Below are positions 45,503-53,772 of a stretch of 64,000 bases of DNA, one piece after another. Position 1 is the first letter of the stretch, and each line of letters begins with the position of its first letter. The position numbers and the translations under genes are program-made. Origin of the DNA: Arthrobacter saudimassiliensis (GTDB lineage: Bacteria > Actinomycetota > Actinomycetes > Actinomycetales > Micrococcaceae); NCBI GenBank assembly GCA_900016675.1, contig LN483070.1, forward strand, positions 1,736,001 to 1,800,000, given 5' to 3'. The notes beneath the pieces are model-generated. The model was not told where the DNA came from. It made no database searches and saw only the letters and a program-made list of their open reading frames with translations.

Positions 45503-45516
45503 TGACCGAGCGGTCA
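45503..45516. promoter_or_regulatory. Operator-like palindrome at the end of nrdH
   Basis: TGACCGAGCGGTCA is palindromic except for its two central bases (TGACCG-AG-CGGTCA), the shape of a TetR-type operator. It overlaps the nrdH stop codon. Its role, if any, is unknown. Confidence 0.3.
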
Positions 45517-45759
45517 GGCCACCGAGGTGACGGCGGACTCGGCCAGCTCGTTGATCTTGTCCGGGCGGAAGCCGGACCAGGAATCCGAATCGGTGATGAC
45601 GACGGGGGCCTGCATGTAGCCCAGCGCACGGACCCGCTCCAGGGCCTCGGCATCCTGGGACATGTCCACGACCTGGTAGGTGATGCCCTTCTTGTCGAGG
45701 GCGCGGTAGGTCGCGTTGCACTGGACGCACGCAGGCTTGGTGTAAACCGTGACGGTCAT
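45514..45759 (-). CDS. nrdH: Glutaredoxin-like NrdH redoxin
   Basis: The 81-residue protein has the NrdH active site [10 protein letters not shown] and the tail [11 protein letters not shown], both typical of NrdH, which takes electrons from thioredoxin reductase and reduces NrdE. GGGAGA precedes the ATG. It is the first gene of the nrdHIEF unit, with a putative NrdR box 55 bp upstream. Confidence 0.94.
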   Translation of the reverse strand: MTVTVYTKPACVQCNATYRALDKKGITYQVVDMSQDAEALERVRALGYMQAPVVITDSDSWSGFRPDKINELAESAVTSVA

Positions 45760-45813
45760 GGTTGGTTCTCCCCTGGGTCTTGCTCGAAGTCTGTCCACTG
45801 ATCCTACATCCAG

Positions 45814-45829
45814 CCACTACATCTAGTGC
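45814..45829 (-). promoter_or_regulatory. Putative NrdR box upstream of nrdHIEF
   Basis: CCACTACATCTAGTGC contains the inverted pair CACTA / TAGTG around CATC, resembling the NrdR-box consensus (ACACTATATATAGTGT type). A related CTACATCCAG lies just to the left (45804-45813). It lies about 55-70 bp before nrdH, where NrdR repressor boxes usually sit. Nothing else is seen in the 296-bp gap 45760-46055 that can be assigned. Confidence 0.55.
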
Positions 45830-46055
45830 GCAGCCACGCCCGCGACCCCAAGATGATGTATTACAAGTATGTCATTAGACACAGGCGTCGTCCACAGTTC
45901 ATGCACAGGAGAGTGCCGCGGATTGACGCGTTTTTGGCTCGGTTCTCCACAGGCTGGGGAGAACCGGACGCACAGGTTTCCACCTCTCCGCGGGCCCGGA
46001 AAACTGTCCGCGTGTCGCCCCGCCACGGCGTGTCGCCCCACGGCGATACTGGGGC

Positions 46056-46631
46056 ATGCCCCTCCGCAGCGAAGTCCTGTTCATCGGCGGCCGGTCCGGC
46101 GTCGGCAAGAGCGCCGCGGCGTTCGAGCTGCACGCCCGGCTGAGCTCCCTGGGCATCGCCCACGCCGTGATCGAGGGCGACACCCTGGACCTGGCCTTCC
46201 CGCCGCCGTGGGAGCACCACCTCGCCGAACGGAACCTGGCCGCCGTCTGGGCGAACTACCGGGCCCTGGGCTACCGCAGGCTGATCTACACCAATACGGT
46301 CAGCGTCCGCTTCACGGACCAGCTGGCCGCGGCCATGGGCGATGATCCGGTGGTCACCGCCGCCCTGCTGACCTCCTCGGACCGGACCGCGGCGGAACGG
46401 CTGGCAACCCGGATCCAGGGCAGCGACCTGCAGGAGCACCAGGACAGAAGCAGCGTTGCGGCCCTGGAACTGGAGGAGCGGACACCGGACCGGGTTCCCC
46501 GGATCGACACCGACGGCCGCAGTGTCCGCGAGGTCGCCGACATCCTCCTGGATCTGACCGGGTGGGCAGCCGATCCCGCTCCCGCTCCCCCGGCGCCGGC
46601 AATCCAGCGCCCGGCGGGCCGCCCCCGGTAG
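46056..46631 (+). CDS. P-loop nucleotide-binding protein (kinase-like)
   Basis: The 191-residue protein has Walker A GGRSGVGKSAAAFE at residues 11-24 and a likely Walker-B-type strand LIYTNTVSV. The layout resembles small nucleotide or AAA_33-type kinases. The C-terminus is Pro/Ala-rich. It may be a sugar or nucleoside kinase-like protein. It precedes the LysR gene by 51 bp in the same direction. Function unknown. Confidence 0.75.
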   Translation: MPLRSEVLFIGGRSGVGKSAAAFELHARLSSLGIAHAVIEGDTLDLAFPPPWEHHLAERNLAAVWANYRALGYRRLIYTNTVSVRFTDQLAAAMGDDPVVTAALLTSSDRTAAERLATRIQGSDLQEHQDRSSVAALELEERTPDRVPRIDTDGRSVREVADILLDLTGWAADPAPAPPAPAIQRPAGRPR

Positions 46632-46682
46632 GCTGGCTGGCGTCAGGCGGCACAAGTCCGCGGCCGTACCGAAAGGCTCCCG

Positions 46683-47666
46683 GTGCTCAATCCCGTCCAT
46701 CTCAAGACCCTGCTGGAGGTCATCCGGGTCGGCTCCTTCGCCGGCGCCGCGGCCCGGCTGGGCTACACCCCGTCGGCGGTGTCCCAGCAGATGTCGGCCC
46801 TGGAGCGGGAAACCGGCACCCGCCTGTTCGTCCGCACCGCCCGCACCGCCGTCGCCACCGAGGCCGCGGAGGTCATCGCCCGGCATGCCGCGAAGGTGCT
46901 GACGGACATGGACGCCCTGATGGCCGCCGCCGCGCGCGCCGACGCCGCCGAAGCGCACGAGCTGCGCTTGGGCATCTTCCCGTCCCTGGCCACCTTCGCC
47001 CTCCCCCGGCTGCTGGGCACGCCGGAGTGGAAGGGCCTGGGCATCGACCTGCGGACCTTCGTCGCCGAACCCGCGCAGACCATCCACGGGCTGCGCGGAG
47101 GCGGCGAGCTGGACGTGGCCCTGATCTACCAGGTGGGCCAGAGCGGACTGGCGTGGCCGGCCACCATCAACCGGCAGTGGGTGGGCGACGACGATTTCCG
47201 CGTTGTGCTGCCGGCCTCCTGGGGCATCCGCAGCGGCGCCGAAGTCAGCCCCGAGCAGCTCTCCGGCATGCCGTGGATCATGCACCATCCGGGCACCCCC
47301 GACGCCGTCGTGATCGAACGCCTGCTGGCCGGGTGCAGCCTGCATCCGCGGATCAGCGCCTACTGCGACGACTTCAACGCCTCCCTGGCCATGGTGCGCG
47401 CCGGCGTCGGCGCCGCGCTGGTCCCGGAACTGGCAATGCTCGCGGAGCCGGAGGGGGCAGCGGCCGACGGCGGTCCCGCCGCCGGCGGGCGGGCGGAGGC
47501 AGGCGCCCGGGACGGCGTCGTCGTCATCGAGGTGCCGGAGATCCGGCTAGCGCGCAACATCTTCGCCCTGGTGCCCACCGACCGGGAAAACGCCCGCGTC
47601 AGGGTCTTCCTGGACCTGCTCTCCCGGGTGCTGAAGTCGGCGTCGATCACCCGCCGCAGCGCCTGA
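46683..47666 (+). CDS. LysR-family transcriptional regulator
   Basis: The 327-residue protein has an N-terminal winged HTH (NPVHLKTLLEVIRVGSFAGA; YTPSAVSQQMSALERETGT) and a two-lobed effector domain (LRLGIFPSLATFALPRLLG). Start GTG 46683 with GAAAGG. It likely controls neighbouring genes, possibly the FUSC protein downstream, 53 bp away. Effector unknown. Confidence 0.9.
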   Translation: MLNPVHLKTLLEVIRVGSFAGAAARLGYTPSAVSQQMSALERETGTRLFVRTARTAVATEAAEVIARHAAKVLTDMDALMAAAARADAAEAHELRLGIFPSLATFALPRLLGTPEWKGLGIDLRTFVAEPAQTIHGLRGGGELDVALIYQVGQSGLAWPATINRQWVGDDDFRVVLPASWGIRSGAEVSPEQLSGMPWIMHHPGTPDAVVIERLLAGCSLHPRISAYCDDFNASLAMVRAGVGAALVPELAMLAEPEGAAADGGPAAGGRAEAGARDGVVVIEVPEIRLARNIFALVPTDRENARVRVFLDLLSRVLKSASITRRSA

Positions 47667-47719
47667 GCCGCACGGCGCCCGAATCGACTCGGCCCCTCGG
47701 ATCGGGCAAGATTGGGCCG

Positions 47720-48811
47720 ATGAGCACCGGTGAGATGACCGCTCCCAAGCGGGCCCTGCACGCCGTGACCAACCAGGTGAGCGGGTTCCTGCGCTACACG
47801 AGGCTGCAGCTGGCGCTGAAGGCCACGATCGCCGTCGGGATCGCCTGGACCATCGCCCCGCACGTTCCCGGAGTCGCCTCGCACTATCCGTACTACGCGC
47901 CGCTGGGTGCGTTGGTCAGCATGTATCCCACGGTCTCCGGCTCCTTCCGCACCGGCATGCAGACCCTGGCCGGGCTGGTGGTCGGCATGGCCCTGGCCCT
48001 GATTGCGCTGCTCTTCGGCAACCCCAATGTCTGGACCATCTCCCTGATCGTCGGCCTGGGCGTCCTGCTGGCCGGGCTGCCCCGGCTGGGCGCCGGGCGC
48101 GACTACCTGCCCGTCGCAGCGTTGTTCGTCCTGGTGCTCGGCGGCGACGACCCGGACGGCTATTCCTTCGGCTACGGGGTGCAGATGCTCGTCGGCGTCG
48201 CCGTGGGGCTGACCGTCAACGCCGTCGTGTTTCCGCCGCTGCACCTGAACGGCGCGGTCAACGGGCTGGTGTCGCTGCGCAACTCCCTGGCCCGGCAGCT
48301 GCAGGACATGGCCGCGGCGCTGCGGGAGACCTGGCCGCCGGAACACGAGGAATGGTCGCAGCGGGAAAACCAGCTGGACTCCCTCACCCGGGAAGTCCGC
48401 GAGGCAGTGGAGCTGGCCGACAGCAGCCGGCACGGAAACATCCGCAGCCGCAGGTACCGCAGGGACTTCGACGCCGACTACCGCGCGCTGCGCGCCATGG
48501 AGCGGGCCACCCGGCATGTGAAGGACATGACCGAGGTGCTGACCGATGCCATCTGGCGCAGTCCCCGGGACGTGGCCGTTCCCGCCGCCCTGGCCGAGCC
48601 GCTGGCCGACGCCGTGGAGGCCGCCGCCCAGGCCGTGGAGGCATGGGACTCCGAAGGCGAGGTCCACGGCGCGGCCCGCCAGGCCGTCCAGGACCTGATC
48701 CGGCTGGTCAACACCTCCGCCTCAGCGGAGAACCCGGTCGACGCCACCGCCGCCATGGCGATGGACCTGCGGAGGATCCTGCGCATCATCTCCGCGGACG
48801 AGGACGGCTGA
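47720..48811 (+). CDS. FUSC-family / aromatic-acid-exporter-like membrane protein
   Basis: The 363-residue protein has five to six N-terminal membrane helices (RLQLALKATIAVGIAWTIAP; YYAPLGALVSMYPTVSGSF; NVWTISLIVGLGVLLAGLP) and a long cytoplasmic helical C-terminus (residues 185-363). This matches FUSC/AaeB-type exporters thought to export aromatic or toxic acids. It follows the LysR gene. Confidence 0.85.
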   Translation: MSTGEMTAPKRALHAVTNQVSGFLRYTRLQLALKATIAVGIAWTIAPHVPGVASHYPYYAPLGALVSMYPTVSGSFRTGMQTLAGLVVGMALALIALLFGNPNVWTISLIVGLGVLLAGLPRLGAGRDYLPVAALFVLVLGGDDPDGYSFGYGVQMLVGVAVGLTVNAVVFPPLHLNGAVNGLVSLRNSLARQLQDMAAALRETWPPEHEEWSQRENQLDSLTREVREAVELADSSRHGNIRSRRYRRDFDADYRALRAMERATRHVKDMTEVLTDAIWRSPRDVAVPAALAEPLADAVEAAAQAVEAWDSEGEVHGAARQAVQDLIRLVNTSASAENPVDATAAMAMDLRRILRIISADEDG

Positions 48812-48817
48812 GCGCCG

Positions 48818-49915
48818 CTACCCGGCGTCGGGCAGGAGCCCCAGTTCGGCCAGCTGGCGGGACATGCCGGCGCCGTCGGCTGCGTAGATCCAGGGAATGT
48901 CGCTGGGCACTGCGTCCCGGTGCGACGTCGAGCGGCCGCCGGCCAGCACCGCCTCGCCGGTGGACAGCTGCCGGATGGCCACGGCCTGCACGTTCTCCGG
49001 GTAGCGCTGCGCGAAGGCGGCGTAGATGGCCTCGTCATGCTGGCCGTCGTCGCCGATCAGCAGCCACTTGATGTTCGGGAAATCCTTGGCCAGGCGTTCA
49101 AGCTGGCTGCGCTTGTGGTCGGGGCCGCTGCGGAACCAGCGGTCCCGGGTGGGTCCCCAGTCGGTCAGCAGCAGCGGCCCGGCCGGATACAGGTTCCGGG
49201 TGATGAAGCGGGTCAGCGTCGGAGCCACGTTCCAGGCCCCGGTGGAGAGGTAGATGACGGGGCCGGCGTGGGCCCGGGCCAGCCGGTCGTACAGCACCGC
49301 CATCCCCGGGGTGGGCGTGCGGGCATGCTCGTCCAGGACGAACGTGTTCCACGCGGCCAGCATCGGCCGGGGCAGGGCGGTCACCATGATGGTGTCGTCA
49401 ATATCCGAGAGCACGCCGACGGTGGCCGCCGGGTCCACGACGTACACCGGCGAGACCATGGACTCCCCGTCCTGGGAATGCAGGGTGACCGTGGCCCAGC
49501 CCGGCTCCAGGCTGGCCGGAAGGACGGCGTCCACCACGCCGCCGCGGTCGGCCTGCACCTCGTGCCGCACTCCGCCGACCTCCACCGTGACGACGGCGTT
49601 GTTCACCGGCGGGCTGATGAAGTTCCGCCATCCGCGCCAGCCGTCCCGAATGGCCTTGGCGGCCCGGGACTGGTCCTCGCCGGCGAAGAAGCCGGGCTTG
49701 GCCAGGATCACCCGGCCCAGCACCCGGACCCAGTCCGTGGAGCCGTACCCGGTGAAGGCCAGCACGGTCTGCACCTCGCCGCGGCGGCGCGCGCGGTCCA
49801 CCCGCAGGCTGTGCAGCGTGTCTTCGAGGTACATGCCGAAGTGGCCGCCCTGCCTGGCGGCGTCGGAATCGGCGGCGGGGTCGGCGGCGGGCGGGGTGTC
49901 CGTGGAATCAGCCAT
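48818..49915 (-). CDS. App1-like phosphatase-domain protein (DUF2183)
   Basis: The 365-residue protein has the DUF2183/App1 catalytic signature SDIDDTIMVT (DxDxT) near residue 170, with downstream VIYLSTGAWNVAP and LIGDDGQHDEAIY. App1 in yeast dephosphorylates phosphatidic acid; the bacterial proteins are uncharacterised. The N-terminal 90 residues are an extra beta-rich domain (GEVQTVLAFTGYGS). The gene is convergent with the FUSC gene with only 6 bp between. Confidence 0.87.
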   Translation of the reverse strand: MADSTDTPPAADPAADSDAARQGGHFGMYLEDTLHSLRVDRARRRGEVQTVLAFTGYGSTDWVRVLGRVILAKPGFFAGEDQSRAAKAIRDGWRGWRNFISPPVNNAVVTVEVGGVRHEVQADRGGVVDAVLPASLEPGWATVTLHSQDGESMVSPVYVVDPAATVGVLSDIDDTIMVTALPRPMLAAWNTFVLDEHARTPTPGMAVLYDRLARAHAGPVIYLSTGAWNVAPTLTRFITRNLYPAGPLLLTDWGPTRDRWFRSGPDHKRSQLERLAKDFPNIKWLLIGDDGQHDEAIYAAFAQRYPENVQAVAIRQLSTGEAVLAGGRSTSHRDAVPSDIPWIYAADGAGMSRQLAELGLLPDAG

Positions 49916-49957
49916 GGGTCCAGTCTGTCAGATGCCGGGTTCCGGACCCCTTAACGC

Positions 49958-49991
49958 GGTCCGCCGTCCCCTCGGCGGGAGACGGCGGACC
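49958..49991 (-). terminator. Hairpin after the desaturase gene
   Basis: GGTCCGCCGTC (49958-49968) and GACGGCGGACC (49981-49991) form an 11-bp stem with a 12-nt loop, 27 bp after the desaturase stop on its coding strand. It may terminate that transcript before the divergently placed App1 gene start. Confidence 0.5.
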
Positions 49992-50018
49992 GGAGGATTC
50001 CGGCGGGTGCGCGGTGGC

Positions 50019-51116
50019 TCAGCGCCCGTAGGCGGACGCTGCAGGGCAGTCGAAAGGGTCGCGGGCCGCGAGGCCCACCCGGTTCAGGTAGCGGACCACG
50101 ATGCCGTAGGAGCGCATCAGCGTAGTCTCGGTGTACTTGATGTCATGCTCGGCGCAGTGCGCCTTGACGATCTCGCTGGCCCGGCGCAGGTGCGGGCGCG
50201 GCATGGACGGGAACAGGTGGTGTTCCACCTGGTAGTTCAGCCCGCCCAGGAGGGTGTTCATGCCGCGGCCGACGATGTTGCGGCTGGTCAGCACCTGGCG
50301 CGAAAGGAAGTCCACCTTCACGTCCTTGGCGATGATCGGCATGCCCTTGTGGTTCGGGGCGAAGGAGGCACCCATGTAGATGCCGAAGACGGCCAGCTGG
50401 ACCCCGATGAACGCGAAGGCCATGCCCACGGGGAGGAAGAAGAACACGGCGCCGAGGTAGAGCCCCAGGCGCAGGCCGATCACCGACAGTTCGCGGAAGC
50501 GGCCCTTGGCGGTGTGGCGCGTGAAGAGGTACTTGATGGAGGTGGCATGCAGGTTCAGGCCCTCCAGGGTCAGCAGCGGAAAGAACAGCCAGCCCTGCCG
50601 GCGGGTGAACCAGGCGCCGAACCCGCGGCGGCTCGCCGCCTGCTCCTCCTGGAAGGAGATGGTGTCCATGTCGATGTCCGGGTCCTTGCCGACCGTGTTC
50701 GGGTTGGCGTGGTGCCGGGTGTGCTTGTTCATCCACCACTGGTAGCTGATGCCGACCACGGCGTTGGCCAGGAAGCGGCCCGCGCGGTCGTTGGCCGGCC
50801 CGGACTCGAACACCTGGCGGTGCGAGGCCTCGTGGGCAATGAAAGCGGCCTGGGTCAGCAGGATGCCGAGCGCGGCGGCGATCAGCAGCTGGAACCAGCT
50901 CTCCCCGAGCAGTACGAATCCGGTGCCGGCCGCGGCGATGGCGGCGAGCAGCAGCACGGAAACGGTGATGTAGAAACCGGGGCGCTTCTTCAGCAGGCCC
51001 TCATCGCGGACCGTCTTCAGCAGCTTGGAGTAGCTGTTGACCACGGAGTTCTCACGGATGGCGGGCAGTCCCTCCCGGCGCGTGCGCTGGGTACGGGTGG
51101 ATGCAGTTAGGGTCAT
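50019..51116 (-). CDS. Acyl-CoA / fatty-acid desaturase
   Basis: The 365-residue membrane enzyme carries three His boxes: IAHEASHRQ, NKHTRHHANP and GLNYQVEHHLFPS, with four membrane segments. It introduces a double bond into acyl chains using a di-iron centre and oxygen, like the DesA3/Delta-9 type. AGAAGG precedes the ATG at 51116. A divergent patatin gene lies upstream (199-bp gap with no clear signal). Confidence 0.93.
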   Translation of the reverse strand: MTLTASTRTQRTRREGLPAIRENSVVNSYSKLLKTVRDEGLLKKRPGFYITVSVLLLAAIAAAGTGFVLLGESWFQLLIAAALGILLTQAAFIAHEASHRQVFESGPANDRAGRFLANAVVGISYQWWMNKHTRHHANPNTVGKDPDIDMDTISFQEEQAASRRGFGAWFTRRQGWLFFPLLTLEGLNLHATSIKYLFTRHTAKGRFRELSVIGLRLGLYLGAVFFFLPVGMAFAFIGVQLAVFGIYMGASFAPNHKGMPIIAKDVKVDFLSRQVLTSRNIVGRGMNTLLGGLNYQVEHHLFPSMPRPHLRRASEIVKAHCAEHDIKYTETTLMRSYGIVVRYLNRVGLAARDPFDCPAASAYGR

Positions 51117-51315
51117 TCGGCCTTCTTGGTCTTTGCGACTTCCCAGCCGAGATAACGGGCACCAACTGCCCTGCAGATTTCCCCAGCCTAACCCGGATTC
51201 CTGTTCCTGTCGTGTCGGCCACAGTCGTGCGCGGGGGCCTTGACCGTACCTGCGGCACACCTCAGCATGGCACCAGACGCGGCTGCACCGTGCCGCCGAC
51301 CCCGGCGGGAGAGCC

Positions 51316-52377
51316 ATGCAGCGCGTCCTTTCCATTGACGGCGGAGGTATCCGCGGCGTCCTGCCGGCCACCTGGCTGATGAGCCTGGAGGAGCTCACCG
51401 GCAGGCGGACCGCGGACCTGTTCGACCTGGTCGTGGGCACCTCCACCGGAGGCATCCTGGCCCTGGGCCTTACCTGCCCGCAGGAGGACGGGCGCAGCGC
51501 CTCCGCCGCACAGCTGCGTCGGATGTACACGGACCACGGCCGGGAAATTTTTCCGGGCTTTCCGTCCGGGCAGCCGGCCCTGTCCGCACAGGGCCATCCG
51601 GAACCCAAGTACCCCTCCGCGCCGCTGGAGCGCTACCTGCAGGACATGTTCGGACTGACCCGGCTGTCGGAGGCCCTGCGGCCCGCCGCCGTCGTGACCT
51701 GCGACCTGCCGACAGCCGAGCCGCTGCTGTTCACCGGCGGCGGGCTGGACCAGTCCGAGCTCGGCGACGCGCCGATGACCACCGCCGCCCTGGCAACGTC
51801 TTCCTTTCCCAGCTACTTTGCCCCGGTACCCTTCCGGGACCCGGCCGGGCGGGAGCGCAGCCTGGTGGACGGCGGCGTCGTCGCCCGCGATCCTGCGTTC
51901 GTGGGCCTCAGTTATGCGGTCGCCGGGGTGCGCCGATCCGGCGCCGCCACCGCCGTGGATGCCGCCGGAGTGGCCGGCCGGACGCCCGGGCACGACCCGC
52001 AGTCCGCGGAGGCGGACGGCGACGACGGCGTGCTCCTGGTCTCCCTCGGCACCGGAACATCCTCCGGCGGCCTGTCACTGGAGCCGGAGGCAGCCGCGGA
52101 GCTGGTTCACACCCAGCCGAGGCTCCAGCTTCTGCTGCCGGCCCTGAGGGCGCTCTACGGCGGCCCCGGGGAACTGATGCGCCGGCAGCTGCGGATCGCC
52201 CTGGGCGGGCGCTACGTGCGGGTGCAGGCCGAGCTGCCGCCCCACGTCGACGCCGCGCTCGACGACGCCCGCCCGGACAACCTGCGCGGGCTGCTGGACA
52301 CCGCCGAACAGATGGTGCAGGACGGGGAGGCCGAGCTGCACCGGCTCGCAGCCCTGCTGGTGCAGCCCCACCGCTGA
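51316..52377 (+). CDS. Patatin-like phospholipase
   Basis: The 353-residue protein has the patatin signature: oxyanion GGGIRG near residue 9, nucleophile Ser in GTSTGG near residue 45, and catalytic Asp in DGGVV near residue 185. It should hydrolyse lipid acyl esters. A GGGAGA site precedes the ATG. It is not next to any CD-NTase or other defence gene, so it is unlikely to be a CBASS effector. It could release fatty acids for the divergent desaturase, by inference only. Confidence 0.88.
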   Translation: MQRVLSIDGGGIRGVLPATWLMSLEELTGRRTADLFDLVVGTSTGGILALGLTCPQEDGRSASAAQLRRMYTDHGREIFPGFPSGQPALSAQGHPEPKYPSAPLERYLQDMFGLTRLSEALRPAAVVTCDLPTAEPLLFTGGGLDQSELGDAPMTTAALATSSFPSYFAPVPFRDPAGRERSLVDGGVVARDPAFVGLSYAVAGVRRSGAATAVDAAGVAGRTPGHDPQSAEADGDDGVLLVSLGTGTSSGGLSLEPEAAAELVHTQPRLQLLLPALRALYGGPGELMRRQLRIALGGRYVRVQAELPPHVDAALDDARPDNLRGLLDTAEQMVQDGEAELHRLAALLVQPHR

Positions 52378-52494
52378 GACCGGCGTGCCTGCCCGGCGGC
52401 CGCACCGGCAGACCGACCCGCTCCACGCCCGCGCGCCGCCTGCACCGCCCCCGGGCGGCCCGCTACGATCCGGGCAGGTGAAAGGAGAACCGGC

Positions 52495-53772
52495 ATGAGC
52501 CACACCGCTGACCCGCCCTCCCTCGATAGCGGCACGCTGGACCTCACCCCGGCAGGAGCCGGCGCCGCCCAGCCGTGGCGGGATCCGGCCGGCTACTGGG
52601 CGGAGCTGGCCCGGGCCACTGCCCATCTGCCGGCGCCGGCAGGGGTCCTGAGCCTGCCGGCGCTGCGCGCGAACACCGCTGATCTGCTGCGCCGCGCGAA
52701 CGGCGTGCCGCTTCGCCTGGCCAGCAAGTCGCTGCGGGTGCGCGGGGCCATCGACGCCCTGCTCGCCCTGCCGGGCTTCCAGGGCATCCTGGCCTTCACC
52801 CTCCCCGAGGCGCTCTGGCTGGCCCGCACCTGCCCCGACGTCGTCGTCGGCTATCCAGGCACCGACCGCGGCGCTCTGGTGCAGCTGGCCGCGGACGCGC
52901 AGCTGGCGTCCCGGGTGACGCTGATGGTCGACGACGAGGCGCAGCTGGATCTCATCGACTCCCTGGTGCCGCCCGCCCGGCGGCCCGCGCTGCGGATCTG
53001 CCTGGACGCCGATGCCTCGTGGCGGTCCCCGCTGCTGGGCTTCATCGGTACCCGCCGCTCCCCCGTCCACGCCCCGGCCGAGGTCCTCGACCTGGCCCGC
53101 CGCATCGTCGCCCGGCCCGGCTTCCGGCTGGTCGGGCTGATGATGTACGAGGGCCAGGTCGCCGGCGTCGGCGACGCGGTTCCGGGATCCGCGGCGATGA
53201 ACCTGCTGATGCGGCAGGTGCAGCGCCGCTCCATGGATGAGCTGCGCGGGCGTCGGGCGGAGATCGTGAGGCAGCTGCGCGGGCTCACCGACCTGGAGTT
53301 CGTCAACGGCGGCGGCACCGGGTCGGTGGAAGCCACCGGCGCCGACCCGTCGGTCACCGAGATCACCGTGGGTTCGGGCATCTTCGCCGGACACCTGTTC
53401 GACACCTACCGCGCCTTTGCGCCTGCACCCGCGGCGGCGATCGGCTTCGACGTGGTCCGGCGGCCTGCCCCGCGGATCGCCACCGTGCTGGGCGGCGGCT
53501 GGATCGCCTCCGGGCCGCCCGGATCCAGCCGGGTGCCGCAGGTGGCCTGGCCGCGCGGGCTGCGGCTGCTGCCGCGCGAGGGCGCGGGCGAAGTCCAGAC
53601 GCCGTTGTCCGGGCGGGCGGCCGCCGGCCTCGCCGTCGGCGACCGGGTCTGGCTGCGCCATGCCAAGAGCGGCGAGCCGGCCGAGCGGCTCAACGAGTTC
53701 CACGTGGTGGATGACGGCCGCGTCACGGCCGTCCTGCCCACCTACCGCGGCGAGGGAAAGGCCTTCCTGTGA
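52495..53772 (+). CDS. Fold-type III PLP enzyme (alanine-racemase/D-threonine-aldolase-like)
   Basis: The 425-residue protein has the alanine-racemase-like N-terminal barrel with a PLP Lys candidate in LASKSLRV and the beta-strand VNGGGTGSV. The C-terminal beta domain and H-x-N-x-F (LNEFHVV) motif match D-serine dehydratase/D-threonine-aldolase families. It acts on a D- or L-amino acid with PLP; substrate unknown. AAAGGAG upstream. It overlaps the following oxidoreductase by 4 bp (GTGA), so both are coupled. Confidence 0.83.
   Translation: MSHTADPPSLDSGTLDLTPAGAGAAQPWRDPAGYWAELARATAHLPAPAGVLSLPALRANTADLLRRANGVPLRLASKSLRVRGAIDALLALPGFQGILAFTLPEALWLARTCPDVVVGYPGTDRGALVQLAADAQLASRVTLMVDDEAQLDLIDSLVPPARRPALRICLDADASWRSPLLGFIGTRRSPVHAPAEVLDLARRIVARPGFRLVGLMMYEGQVAGVGDAVPGSAAMNLLMRQVQRRSMDELRGRRAEIVRQLRGLTDLEFVNGGGTGSVEATGADPSVTEITVGSGIFAGHLFDTYRAFAPAPAAAIGFDVVRRPAPRIATVLGGGWIASGPPGSSRVPQVAWPRGLRLLPREGAGEVQTPLSGRAAAGLAVGDRVWLRHAKSGEPAERLNEFHVVDDGRVTAVLPTYRGEGKAFL

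Noticed and set aside
51316-52377. Patatin as a CBASS or other anti-phage effector
   Set aside because: No CD-NTase, E1/E2/JAB, reverse transcriptase or other defence gene is nearby.
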